A stretch of 35,853 nucleotides of DNA from Streptomyces sp. Root1304 (GCF_001426405.1 NZ_LMEP01000026.1:392311-428163); one strand, 5' to 3'. Counted from the stretch's first letter, positions 8,501-14,710 are shown. Made by a program: numbers and translations. The notes: generated from the letters alone by a model not told the origin.

Positions 8501-10038
8501 AACATCGCGTTGACGTTGCCCCGGAGGAGGGCCTGCTCGGCGGCGAGGCGGACGGCCTCGCGGTGCACGTCGTCGAAGGCCGCGGCCACCTGGCCGATCT
8601 CGTCCCGGGAGTGCACACCGACGGACTCGACGGAGGTGTCGACGTCCTGCGGGTCGGACTCGGAGAGCTGCTTGACGAGCTCGGGCAGACGGTCCTGGGC
8701 GACCTTGGTGGCGGTGTCCTGGAGCCGGCGCAGCGAGCGGATCATGGACCGGGCCACGACGAAGGCGCCGATGAGCGAGACGCCGAGGACGAGGAGGATC
8801 AGCGCACCGTTGACGATGGCCTCGCGCTGCGAGTCCTGCCGCAGCTCACGGGCCATGCTCTCCATGTCGCCGAGCAGACCGCGCTCGATGCGGTTCATGG
8901 CGGCGATCTTGGTGCCGTACTCGTCGGTGAAGTTCAGGTGACCGCGCTTGGCGCCGCCGGGCATCGCGTCGTCGGACTTCAGCACGCGCTCGGCGTACTT
9001 CTCGGCCGCGAGGATCGAGGGGTTGCCGCTGTTCAGCGAGGCGGTCAGCTCGTTGGCGTCGCCACCGGTCGACTCGTAGATCGCCTGGAAGGTCTTGAGC
9101 TCGACGCTCTCGGAGTTCAGCGCGGCCTCGCCGTAGAGGCGGTCACCCTGCTGGATCCGTCCGGCGGTCTTGTCGCCCTGGGGAAGGGCGCCCGCGATGA
9201 TCGCCTGCTGGATGGAGGCGTACTCCTTGGCGGACGAGAACGCGGCGAGCGCGCGGGTCCGCTTGATCATCTCGGGGTTGCTGGTCGCCTGCGCCATGTC
9301 CTGGGACAGGCTCAGCAGCGAGCGGACGAGGCGGCTGTAGGCCTCGACCGTCACCGAGTGGGAGACGCCCTTCTCGTAGGCGTTGCCGCGGATCGTGTTC
9401 AGCTGGATGACCTGCGAGGCGATCTGGCTGACGTTCTGGCGGATGCTGCGCAGCGCCTCGTCGCCCTCGGTGGACGGGATGTCCTCCGTGGCTTCGAGGA
9501 AGGCCTTGTACTCGCGGTCCGTCTTCCGGCGGTTGTTCGCGACCTGGTAGTCGCTGACCGGGCGGCCGTTGGCCAGCGGGCCCGCGGAGAGGTCGCGCTC
9601 GGCCTGCAGGGCCTGCGCGAGGTCGGTCGCCTCACGGGTCAGCTTGGTCAGCAGCTGCATGTGGTCGAGCTGCTCCATGTCCTGGAGCGACTCGCTGATG
9701 CGGATGCCGCCCAGGGTGGTCGCGGCGACCACGGGGAGGGTCAGCAGCGCGACCAGGCGCGTGGAGATGCGCCAGTTGCGCAGGGCTATTCGCGGGCCGA
9801 CCTCGTTCTCGGCGCGGGGCTTGACGGAGGCCTCGGCCGGCTCGGCGGGAGCGGCCGCCGCGTTCGCACGCCTGCCGCCGTCACCGCCGTCGGACGGGCC
9901 CTGACCCTGGTTCGGGGTGCGCGAGGCCGAGGGACCGCGGTCGGTCCCGGCACGCGGTTCCTGCTCCGCCGGAGCATCCGCTCGGCCCTGGCGGGCCTGG
10001 GGAGACCCCGAGCCATCCCTCTTGAAACGTCCCTGCAC
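5560..10038 (-). CDS. cvnA: CvnA, nitrate-sensor-like membrane histidine kinase reading out of frame into cvnB (second conservon)
   Basis: Start GTG 10038. Kinase homology covers residues 1 to about 1303 (10038-6130). Parts: charged low-complexity N-terminus (1-75), membrane segment (~92-110), extracytoplasmic helical sensor region with QAERDLSAGPL, second membrane segment (~405-427, ALILLVLGVSLIGAFVVARS), HAMP, DHp-like pair with LDHLATRMRRNGENLLVLAG, ATPase with ELLENATSF (~624), DTGIGL and RMGLFVVGRLSLRHG (~690), then a ~550-residue Pro/Gln/Gly-rich tail with an internal 17-residue repeat. The tail ends in the family motif TNLRRGIQQGRQAG, after which about a dozen residues and a stop would be expected. 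Instead a deletion fuses the end of cvnA to cvnB in another frame, and the ORF continues 189 meaningless residues to a TGA at 5560 that overlaps the cvnC start. The kinase part looks intact. Confidence 0.85.
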   Translation of the reverse strand: MQGRFKRDGSGSPQARQGRADAPAEQEPRAGTDRGPSASRTPNQGQGPSDGGDGGRRANAAAAPAEPAEASVKPRAENEVGPRIALRNWRISTRLVALLTLPVVAATTLGGIRISESLQDMEQLDHMQLLTKLTREATDLAQALQAERDLSAGPLANGRPVSDYQVANNRRKTDREYKAFLEATEDIPSTEGDEALRSIRQNVSQIASQVIQLNTIRGNAYEKGVSHSVTVEAYSRLVRSLLSLSQDMAQATSNPEMIKRTRALAAFSSAKEYASIQQAIIAGALPQGDKTAGRIQQGDRLYGEAALNSESVELKTFQAIYESTGGDANELTASLNSGNPSILAAEKYAERVLKSDDAMPGGAKRGHLNFTDEYGTKIAAMNRIERGLLGDMESMARELRQDSQREAIVNGALILLVLGVSLIGAFVVARSMIRSLRRLQDTATKVAQDRLPELVKQLSESDPQDVDTSVESVGVHSRDEIGQVAAAFDDVHREAVRLAAEQALLRGNVNAMFTNLSRRSQGLIQRQLSLISELESREADPDQLSSLFKLDHLATRMRRNGENLLVLAGEEPGRRWTRPVPLVDVLRAAASEVEQYERIELASVPATEVAGRVVNDLVHLLAELLENATSFSSPQTKVRVTGHALPDGRVLVEIHDTGIGLSPEDLAAINERLASPPTVDVSVSRRMGLFVVGRLSLRHGIRIQLRPSDSGGTTALVMLPVDVAQGNKKPMPKPGAGGQGAMPPGASAPGGRLPAGPGAAGGPGGGRPGQGGTPAAGLLGAGAGAARGQVGTSGPRAALPAREGAPLTGGPQPRTPQQPQPQNAQFDQTGQLPQIPQAPQAPGQDAMRPGPGGGLIGGAASAIPSRTDVWGSQPGQGVPQAGPGAPQQQPQGQAPQGNQPGGYDFPRAELPGGNPQPQRPQAASWGNDPAQQPVRRPQQEMSPLDAPRGHEEPETTGLFGAPAPQGPGSTGQFPRPDFGAPQQQPQQGRPQQAPQQPAPQVYQGGVQDPASTAQFPRPDFGAPQGPGSTGQFPRPDFGAPQGPGSTGQFARPDFGAPQQQPQAPQPQAPQQQAYQGGQQQFGRQPFVPQAQQAPQAQPPAPRQRTGGEDFGAPRPAEPVRQQPQQPQLQQPRRPEALPPASGAGDGRTPLYDTLETNWFHQEQAQQAQQAQAQGRQQGPQAPQQDPAQTTQTPVVAQPSAPVPADGGRQNGGAAWRTSPNDELVRQAERVRKPAAGGVTTSGLPRRVPKANLVPGTAQEQAHSAGPQVSRAPDDVRGRLTNLRRGIQQGRQAGNSTTGNHHLGRGAESELVDHQLRGQHPRGVAHGGGLRRRTPAGHVRRIPPRPCRPAGGGRVRTDLADRGCVPDLRGGPRRADRGGDGARLPLPHVGLRRFLAGRARAPRVRHRPRGLRDGAAGRPGRQRAHPGSARGAPGQPAPLAGPAFRTAPPHHRPTGRYAPPYRPGHRSPSGRPNPAPHRPHQTAESLLSRPEDS
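5724..6107 (-). CDS. cvnB: CvnB, Roadblock/LC7 conservon protein lacking its normal start
   Basis: The core is complete and includes the segment missing from the other copy (SADGLLLAMSEGFPRDRADQ), then ASRIFEGG, VEMERGFLFLMSVSDGSSL and GSVLTPDLRAELQGSLLH. The homology extends to about 6128 (AAQNLNWL), but the family start MSQ, the ribosome-binding site and the cvnA stop are gone. Upstream of AAQNLN the frame holds no ATG, GTG or TTG before an in-frame TGA at about 6211. The first possible start is TTG 6107-6105 inside WLITNF, giving 127 residues without the first ~10. That TTG has no obvious ribosome-binding site. The gene is probably expressed poorly or not at all, unless the junction is an assembly error. 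Confidence 0.75.
   Translation of the reverse strand: MITNFVDNTPGVSHTVVVSADGLLLAMSEGFPRDRADQLAAVASGLTSLTAGASRIFEGGPVAQTVVEMERGFLFLMSVSDGSSLAVLAHPECDIGLVGYEMALLVDRAGSVLTPDLRAELQGSLLH
6869..7147 (-). repeat. 51-bp repeats in the cvnA tail
   Basis: Three adjacent 51-bp units (6869-6919, 6920-6970, 6971-7021) and a fourth at 7097-7147 encode a 17-residue repeat of the form xPGSTGQFPRPDFGAPQ. Units 1, 2 and 4 are very similar; unit 3 encodes DPASTAQFPRPDFGAPQ. They lie in the disordered tail of the second CvnA. Confidence 0.9.
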
Positions 10039-10530
10039 TAGCGTCGCAACCTCTGGACCAGGCGTCCTTCCGGGTGAACGGAGAGGACGGTGTCGGCGTC
10101 AATCGGGGCGTGGAGCGCCCCAGGTGGTCGTCGGTGACCGGCGCAGTTCCCCCTTCCCCGCCACATGGCCGGCGCTGCGTTGCGCCCCCTGCGCGCCGGC
10201 TTGAAACCCGCGGCGGTGCGTGGAATTCCAGCACAGTGCCGGATCTCCAACAAGGGCCGCGTGTCGCGCGGGGAGGGGAATGACAACCCGTGCCCGGGGG
10301 GTCACCCCATGTAGAAGATGATCACGGAGGATTCGGACTTTTCCCCTCCAATGGCTGCGCGTACCCGTGTGTCCCAGTCGCCATGATCAGGAGCGGAATA
10401 GATCGTTCAGTGGCGGAATGTCCCTTTCCGTGACCAAGGGGGGCGGTCCGTAATGACCGGAATGTGTCGCGATTGGTGAGCAAACTCACACGCTGATCGA
10501 TGTCTTAGCCATGCATTCGAAGGGAATCGC
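10039..10530. other. intergenic region upstream of the second conservon and of a small ORF
   Basis: About 490 bases with no supported gene; 10310-10530 is visibly less G+C-rich than the rest. It must hold the minus-strand promoter of the second conservon and the plus-strand promoter of the ORF at 10531, but no pair of hexamers convinced me. Visible elements: the dyad GTGAG-CAAA-CTCAC at 10476-10489, 42 nt before the small ORF, and several TGATC-containing words (near 10318, 10384 and 10494). Either could be regulator sites. Confidence 0.5.
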
Positions 10531-10809
10531 ATGTTTAGCCTGACGCTTTACACCCCTTCGCGCCCGCACGGGGCGCCCGTACCGGAACAAGGTCAGATCA
10601 CCGCGATGAAGACGACGACGCCCGGCACCACGGCCAACCCCCGCCGTTCCACCCTCGTCCACCTCACGGACGCCGCAGAGCTCGGCCGGGGCGCCCAGCC
10701 GGAGTACGCGGTCGGGCTGCCCACGAACACGGCGAACCCCCGCCGCACGATCCTCATGCAGGCCCCCGCGCCGTACGAGCCGCAGCCGTACGCCACCGCG
10801 TCCCGCTGA
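10531..10809 (+). CDS. small protein of unknown function with a duplicated TANPRR motif
   Basis: I do not recognise this gene. The ORF of 92 codons has a fair ribosome-binding site (AAGGGA, 5 nt before ATG 10531). A second ATG at 10606 would give 67 residues, and third-position G+C is clearly higher from there on, so it is a serious alternative start. The product contains TTANPRRSTLVHL (~residues 34-46) and NTANPRRTILMQA (~residues 66-78), about 32 residues apart, separated by TDAAELGRGAQPEYAVGL. It ends in a Pro/Tyr-rich stretch. No signal peptide, membrane segment or cysteine is seen. It stands alone between the divergent conservon and the FAH-gltX operon. It could be a small regulatory protein, a peptide precursor, or not translated. 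Confidence 0.5.
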   Translation: MFSLTLYTPSRPHGAPVPEQGQITAMKTTTPGTTANPRRSTLVHLTDAAELGRGAQPEYAVGLPTNTANPRRTILMQAPAPYEPQPYATASR

Positions 10810-10830
10810 CCCCGGCGGGGGAGCGGCACG

Positions 10831-10867
10831 GTCATCCGTGTCACCTCCCGCGTCACCCGTGTCATCC
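10831..10867 (+). promoter_or_regulatory. 21-bp-spaced direct repeat upstream of the FAH-gltX promoter
   Basis: GTCATCCGTGTCACC (10831-10845) is repeated as GTCACCCGTGTCATC (10852-10866) with 13 of 15 positions equal. The offset is 21 bp, two helical turns, so a protein could bind both copies on one face of the DNA. They end about 18 bp before the proposed -35. Confidence 0.35.
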
Positions 10868-10884
10868 ACCCCGGTGATATCGCC

Positions 10885-10913
10885 GTTCGGCCGCCCCCGC
10901 GCCGCGTTAGCCT
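10885..10913 (+). promoter_or_regulatory. possible promoter of the FAH-gltX operon
   Basis: GTTCGG (10885-10890), 17 bp, TAGCCT (10908-10913). The -10 fits the Streptomyces TANNNT pattern; the -35 is weak. The dyad CTGGAG-7-CTCCAG at 10912-10930 would lie at the start of the transcript. Confidence 0.35.
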
Positions 10914-10959
10914 GGAGCGTCAGACTCCAGCCAGCACCAAGTGAGGGGCGACAGCACTC

Positions 10960-11745
10960 GTGCGCATCGCCAGATTCTCCATCGACGGCAATGTGGCCTT
11001 CGGCGCCGTCGAGGGCGAGGGAACCGCCGAGTCCGGCGGCCTCGTCCTCGACATCATCAAGGGCATCCCGTACACCGACTTCGAGCTCAGCGGCACCAAG
11101 GTCCCGCTGAGCAAGGTACGGCTCCTGCCGCCCGTGCTCCCCAACAAGGTCGTGGCCATCGGCCGCAACTACGCGGAGCACGCCGCCGAACTCGGCAACG
11201 AGGTCCCCGACGTCCCCGTCGCCTTCTTCAAGCCCACCACCTCGGTGATCGGCTCCGGCGACGCGATCGAGTACCCCTCCTTCTCCAACGAGCTGCACCA
11301 CGAGGCCGAACTGGCCGTGGTGATCGGCCGCATGTGCCGCGAGGTGCCCCGCGAGCGCGTCAAGGACGTCATCTTCGGCTACACCTGTGCCAACGACGTC
11401 ACCGCCCGCGACGCCCAGCAGCGCGAGAAGCAGTGGGCCCGCGCCAAGGGTTTCGACACCTCCTGCCCCCTGGGGCCCTGGGTGGAGACCGACCTCGACC
11501 CCCGTGACCTGACGATCCAGGCCACGGTCAACGGCGAACAACGCCAGCTGGGTCGTACGAGCGACATGATCCGCTCCATCGAGGACCTGGTCGTCCACAT
11601 CACCGAGGCCATGACGCTGCTCCCGGGCGACGTCATCCTCACCGGCACCCCCGCCGGGGTCGGCCCCCTCAACGTCGGCGACGAGGTCGCCGTCACCATC
11701 GAAGGCATCGGCACTCTCACCAATAAGGTGATCAAGCGTGGCTAA
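10960..11745 (+). CDS. fumarylacetoacetate hydrolase (FAH) family protein
   Basis: A 261-residue protein starting at GTG 10960, the first candidate in frame with the family N-terminus MRIARFSIDG. The FAH-family core begins at PNKVVAIGRNYAEHAAELG (~residue 62). Metal ligands of the family are visible in the acidic residues of ELHHEAELAVVIG (~111-123) and the Asp of YTCANDVTARD (~144-154). The C-terminal part has LVVHITEAMTLLPGDVILTG and GTPAGVGPLNVGD. The family hydrolyses or isomerises C-C bonds in 2-oxo acids and aromatic breakdown products, or decarboxylates oxaloacetate; the substrate cannot be read from sequence. The stop overlaps the gltX start by 8 nt, so the two are translationally coupled, an arrangement usual in Streptomyces. 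Confidence 0.9.
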   Translation: MRIARFSIDGNVAFGAVEGEGTAESGGLVLDIIKGIPYTDFELSGTKVPLSKVRLLPPVLPNKVVAIGRNYAEHAAELGNEVPDVPVAFFKPTTSVIGSGDAIEYPSFSNELHHEAELAVVIGRMCREVPRERVKDVIFGYTCANDVTARDAQQREKQWARAKGFDTSCPLGPWVETDLDPRDLTIQATVNGEQRQLGRTSDMIRSIEDLVVHITEAMTLLPGDVILTGTPAGVGPLNVGDEVAVTIEGIGTLTNKVIKRG

Positions 11746-13252
11746 CGCGAACTCCCCCAAGCTCTCGACTCCGCTCGAGCAGGGGGCACCCCTACGCGTC
11801 CGTTTCTGTCCCTCGCCGACCGGCAACCCCCACGTGGGTCTGGTCCGCACCGCCCTCTTCAACTGGGCCTTCGCCCGGCACAACCAGGGCACCATGGTCT
11901 TCCGCATCGAGGACACCGACGCCGCTCGCGACTCCGAGGAGTCGTACAACCAGCTGCTCGACTCCCTCAAGTGGCTCGGCCTCGACTGGGACGAGGGTCC
12001 GGAGGTGGGTGGCCCGCACGTCCCCTACCGCCAGTCGCAGCGGATGGACATCTACAAGGACGTCGCGGACAAGCTGCTCGCCGGCGGGTACGCGTACCCC
12101 TGCTACTGCACCACCGAGGAGCTCGACGAGCGCCGCGAGGCCGCCCGCGCGGCCGGCCGCCCGTCCGGCTACGACGGCCACTGCCGCGACCTCACCGACG
12201 AGCAGAAGGCGGCCTACGAGGCCGAGGGCCGCTCCTCGATCGTCCGCTTCCGGATGCCCGACGAGCCGATCACCTTCACCGACCTGGTCCGCGGCGAGCT
12301 GACCTTCACCCCGGAGAACGTGCCGGACTACGGCATCCTCCGGGCCAACGGCGCCCCGCTCTACACGCTGGTCAACCCGGTCGACGACGCCCTGATGGAG
12401 ATCACCCACGTCCTGCGCGGCGAGGACCTGCTCTCCTCCACCCCGCGCCAGGTCGCGCTCTACAAGGCGCTGATCGAGCTGGGCGTCGCCAAGGAGATCC
12501 CCTCCTTCGGCCACCTGCCGTACGTGATGGGCGAGGGCAACAAGAAGCTCTCCAAGCGCGACCCGCAGGCCTCCCTCAACCTCTACCGGGAGCGCGGTTT
12601 CCTCCCCGAGGGCCTGCTGAACTACCTGTCGCTCCTCGGCTGGTCCTTCTCGGCCGACCAGGACATCTTCACCATCCCCGAGATGGTGGCGAAGTTCGAC
12701 ATCGCCGACGTCAACGCCAACCCGGCGCGCTTCGACCTCAAGAAGGCCGAGTCGATCAACGCCGACCACATCCGCATGCTGGACGTGAAGACCTTCGCCG
12801 AGGCCTGCGAGCCCTGGCTGAAGGCCCCGCACGCCAACTGGGCGCCCGAGGACTTCGACCGCGCCGCCTGGGAGGCCATCGCGCCGCACGCCCAGACCCG
12901 GATGACCGTCCTCTCCGAGATCACGGCCAACGTCGACTTCCTCTTCCTGTCGGAGCCGGTCTTCGACCAGCCCTCGTGGGACAAGGCGATGAAGGGCGAG
13001 CCGGCGGCCCTCCTCACCACCGCCCGCGAGAAGCTCGTGGACGCCGACTGGAGCGACCCCGAGTCCCTCAAGAACGCCGTCCTGGTCGCCGGCGAGGCCC
13101 ACGGCCTCAAGCTCGGCAAGGCCCAGGCGCCGGTCCGCGTCGCCGTCACCGGCCGCACGGTCGGCCTGCCGCTCTTCGAGTCCCTGGAGATCCTGGGCAA
13201 GGAGAAGACCCTGGCCCGCATCGACGCGGCCCTGGCGAAGCTCTCCGCCTGA
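11738..13252 (+). CDS. gltX: glutamyl-tRNA synthetase
   Basis: A 504-residue class I synthetase that charges tRNA-Glu with glutamate. Start GTG 11738 overlaps the preceding stop by 8 nt. The class I signatures are present: PSPTGNPHVGL (the HIGH motif as HVGL, ~residues 27-37) and KKLSKRD (KMSKS equivalent, ~residue 269). The family sequence FRIEDTDAARD follows the first motif. The C-terminal ~150 residues form the all-helical anticodon-binding part. In actinobacteria this enzyme is normally non-discriminating: it also charges tRNA-Gln with glutamate, which GatCAB then amidates. That fits the tRNA-Gln and tRNA-Glu genes less than 1 kb downstream. The HAD gene follows after 26 nt. Confidence 0.97.
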   Translation: MANANSPKLSTPLEQGAPLRVRFCPSPTGNPHVGLVRTALFNWAFARHNQGTMVFRIEDTDAARDSEESYNQLLDSLKWLGLDWDEGPEVGGPHVPYRQSQRMDIYKDVADKLLAGGYAYPCYCTTEELDERREAARAAGRPSGYDGHCRDLTDEQKAAYEAEGRSSIVRFRMPDEPITFTDLVRGELTFTPENVPDYGILRANGAPLYTLVNPVDDALMEITHVLRGEDLLSSTPRQVALYKALIELGVAKEIPSFGHLPYVMGEGNKKLSKRDPQASLNLYRERGFLPEGLLNYLSLLGWSFSADQDIFTIPEMVAKFDIADVNANPARFDLKKAESINADHIRMLDVKTFAEACEPWLKAPHANWAPEDFDRAAWEAIAPHAQTRMTVLSEITANVDFLFLSEPVFDQPSWDKAMKGEPAALLTTAREKLVDADWSDPESLKNAVLVAGEAHGLKLGKAQAPVRVAVTGRTVGLPLFESLEILGKEKTLARIDAALAKLSA

Positions 13253-13278
13253 CCCCTGCCGGGCGGTACGGTCGTTCC

Positions 13279-13998
13279 ATGACCATCCGCGCGGTGCTGT
13301 GGGACGTCGACGACACGATCTTCGACTACGCCCGCGCCGACCACGTCGGCATGAGCGCGCACCTGACGGCCGAGGGCCTGGTGGACGGATTCGACTCCGT
13401 CGACCGGGCCCTCCGTCGTTGGCGGGAGCTGACGGCGCTGCACTGGCGCCGCTTCGAGGCCGGCGGCGTCGACTTCCAGGAGCAGCGCAGGGACCGCGTC
13501 CGGGACTTCCTGGCGCGCCCGCTCACCGCCGCCGAGGCCGACGGCTGGTTCGACCGGTACGTCTCCCACTACGAGGCGGCCTGGGAGCTCTTCCCCGACG
13601 CCGTGCCCGTCCTGGACCTGCTGGCCGATGACTATCGTCACGGGATCCTGTCGAACTCCAGCATCCACAACCAGGACCGCAAGCTGCGGGTCCTCGGCGT
13701 ACGGGACCGCTTCGAGGCCGTCCTCTGCGCCGCCGAACTCGGCGTGGCCAAACCGGCCCCGGAGGCCTTCCACGCCGCCTGCACCGCCCTTGAGCTGCGC
13801 CCGAGCGAGGTGGCGTACGTGGGGGACCAGCCCGACATCGACGCCAGGGGCGCCGTGGAGGCGGGCCTCAGGGGCATCTGGCTGGACCGCGCGGACACCG
13901 GCGGCCGCCCGGAACTGAACCGGATCACGGACCTCCGCCAGCTTCCGGACCTGCTCAGCGGGGATACCCGTTTTGGAGCACCGTCCACCTTCGGGTAA
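13279..13998 (+). CDS. HAD-superfamily hydrolase
   Basis: A 239-residue protein starting at ATG 13279. HAD motif I is at the N-terminus (VLWDVDDTIFD; the nucleophile is the first Asp of DVD). Motif II is the Ser of GILSNSS (~residue 122), motif III the Lys of LGVAKPAPEAF and motif IV GDQPDIDARGA. A helical cap lies between motifs I and II. These are haloacid-dehalogenase-type phosphatases that act on small phosphorylated metabolites; the substrate cannot be told. No ribosome-binding site is seen. Instead TACGGT lies exactly 6 nt before the ATG, so the transcript may be leaderless. The last codons and the TAA stop overlap the proposed promoter of the tRNA array. Confidence 0.9.
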   Translation: MTIRAVLWDVDDTIFDYARADHVGMSAHLTAEGLVDGFDSVDRALRRWRELTALHWRRFEAGGVDFQEQRRDRVRDFLARPLTAAEADGWFDRYVSHYEAAWELFPDAVPVLDLLADDYRHGILSNSSIHNQDRKLRVLGVRDRFEAVLCAAELGVAKPAPEAFHAACTALELRPSEVAYVGDQPDIDARGAVEAGLRGIWLDRADTGGRPELNRITDLRQLPDLLSGDTRFGAPSTFG

Positions 13999-14001
13999 TG
14001 T
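13973..14001 (+). promoter_or_regulatory. promoter of the tRNA array
   Basis: TTGGAG (13973-13978), 17 bp, TAATGT (13996-14001). This is the best-looking vegetative promoter in the window. The -10 contains the TAA stop codon of the HAD gene. It would give a ~85-nt leader before the first tRNA. Confidence 0.6.
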
Positions 14002-14091
14002 TCTTCCTGCGCCGAGGGGAACAAGCCGAAAGGCAAGAACCCGGAAAGCGCAAGCCGAGCAAGATCCTCCCTGGTGGGGAAGTTGTTCCGG

Positions 14092-14163
14092 TGGCCTATG
14101 GTGTAATTGGCAGCACGACGGTTTCTGGTTCCGTTAGTCTTGGTTCGAGTCCAGGTAGGCCAG
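14092..14163 (+). tRNA. tRNA-Gln (anticodon CTG), copy 1
   Basis: 72 nt. Acceptor TGGCCTA pairs with TAGGCCA; D arm GTGT/GCAC; anticodon loop TTCTGGT gives CTG; T arm CTTGG-TTCGAGT-CCAGG. The anticodon stem ACGGT/TCCGT has a T-T mismatch at 31-39, absent from copy 2. The 3' CCA is not encoded. Confidence 0.95.
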
Positions 14164-14187
14164 CTCGCAGAGCTTTATCTGCAACCC

Positions 14188-14202
14188 GTGGATGGCATCC
14201 AC
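14188..14202 (+). other. spacer hairpin between tRNA-Gln and tRNA-Glu (first)
   Basis: GTGGAT-GGC-ATCCAC, a 6-bp stem with a 3-nt loop. It occupies the same place as the hairpin at 14543-14557 and differs by one compensated base pair, so it is probably a conserved RNA structure for transcript processing. Confidence 0.5.
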
Positions 14203-14205
14203 AAA

Positions 14206-14278
14206 GCCCCCGTTGTGTAGCGGCCTAGCACGCCGCCCTCTCAAGGCGGTAGCGCCGGTTCGAATCCGGTCGGGGGTA
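14206..14278 (+). tRNA. tRNA-Glu (anticodon CTC), copy 1
   Basis: 73 nt. Acceptor GCCCCCG/CGGGGGT (G-T at the end), anticodon stem CCGCC/GGCGG with loop CTCTCAA giving CTC, T arm CCGG-TTCGAAT-CCGG, discriminator A. Sequence identical to the other two tRNA-Glu genes here. CCA is not encoded. Confidence 0.96.
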
Positions 14279-14331
14279 CAGATCCATCCTGCGGATCACT
14301 TGGGTAGCTCCCGGTGGATCCGCGGTGACAT

Positions 14332-14351
14332 CACCCGGCTCGTGCCGGGTG
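14332..14351 (+). other. spacer hairpin between the first two tRNA-Glu genes
   Basis: CACCCGGC, loop TCGT, GCCGGGTG: a perfect 8-bp stem in the 84-nt spacer. Probably a processing structure; no U-run follows. Confidence 0.45.
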
Positions 14352-14362
14352 GGATCGCTAGG

Positions 14363-14435
14363 GCCCCCGTTGTGTAGCGGCCTAGCACGCCGCCCTCTCA
14401 AGGCGGTAGCGCCGGTTCGAATCCGGTCGGGGGTA
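14363..14435 (+). tRNA. tRNA-Glu (anticodon CTC), copy 2
   Basis: 73 nt, identical to the copies at 14206 and 14561. It is followed by only 14 nt before the second tRNA-Gln. Confidence 0.96.
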
Positions 14436-14449
14436 CGGTGTAACCACCA

Positions 14450-14521
14450 TGGCCTATGGTGTAATTGGCAACACTACGGTTTCTGGTACCGTCATTCTTG
14501 GTTCGAGTCCAGGTAGGCCAG
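14450..14521 (+). tRNA. tRNA-Gln (anticodon CTG), copy 2
   Basis: 72 nt, same acceptor and T arm as copy 1. The anticodon stem ACGGT/ACCGT is fully paired, and differences lie in the D arm (AACAC) and variable region. The following spacer starts with CTCGCAGAGCT, as after copy 1, so tRNA-Gln, spacer and tRNA-Glu appear duplicated as a block. Confidence 0.95.
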
Positions 14522-14542
14522 CTCGCAGAGCTCATCTGCACC

Positions 14543-14557
14543 GCGGATCTGATCCGC
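14543..14557 (+). other. spacer hairpin between tRNA-Gln and tRNA-Glu (second)
   Basis: GCGGAT-CTG-ATCCGC. Compared with 14188-14202 the second base pair is C-G instead of T-A and the loop differs, while the stem is kept. Confidence 0.5.
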
Positions 14558-14560
14558 AAG

Positions 14561-14633
14561 GCCCCCGTTGTGTAGCGGCCTAGCACGCCGCCCTCTCAAG
14601 GCGGTAGCGCCGGTTCGAATCCGGTCGGGGGTA
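14561..14633 (+). tRNA. tRNA-Glu (anticodon CTC), copy 3
   Basis: 73 nt, identical to the other two tRNA-Glu genes. It is the last gene of the array; a strong hairpin begins 7 nt downstream. Confidence 0.96.
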
Positions 14634-14639
14634 CAGAGA

Positions 14640-14673
14640 GAAGAAGCCCTTCCCTTCGGGGGAGGGCTTCTTC
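14640..14673 (+). terminator. terminator of the tRNA array
   Basis: GAAGAAGCCCT-TCCC, loop TTCG, GGGG-AGGGCTTCTTC: a 15-bp stem (one T-G pair) with the very stable TTCG tetraloop. Confidence 0.85.
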
Positions 14674-14710
14674 GCTGTCCCGGGACCCCGGGACCAGTGC
14701 GGACACAACT

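Noticed and set aside
5824..10041. A 1,405-codon open frame on the plus strand opposite the second cvnA
   Set aside because: It is the antisense shadow of a high-G+C gene. The translation is Leu/Arg/Gly-rich with no recognisable domain, while the minus strand encodes a clear histidine kinase.
11971..13278. Long open frame inside gltX joined to the HAD gene
   Set aside because: The frame is open by chance; the HAD homology begins only at ATG 13279 and the upstream part is an Arg/Pro-rich shadow of gltX.
14206..14633. Repeated 73-bp units as a CRISPR-like array
   Set aside because: The repeats are identical tRNA-Glu genes with full cloverleaf structure, not CRISPR repeats.
14676..14691. Inverted repeat GTCCCGGG/CCCGGGAC after the tRNA array
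   Set aside because: Its loop is only two bases, and it lies between two much better terminators; probably incidental in GC-rich DNA.
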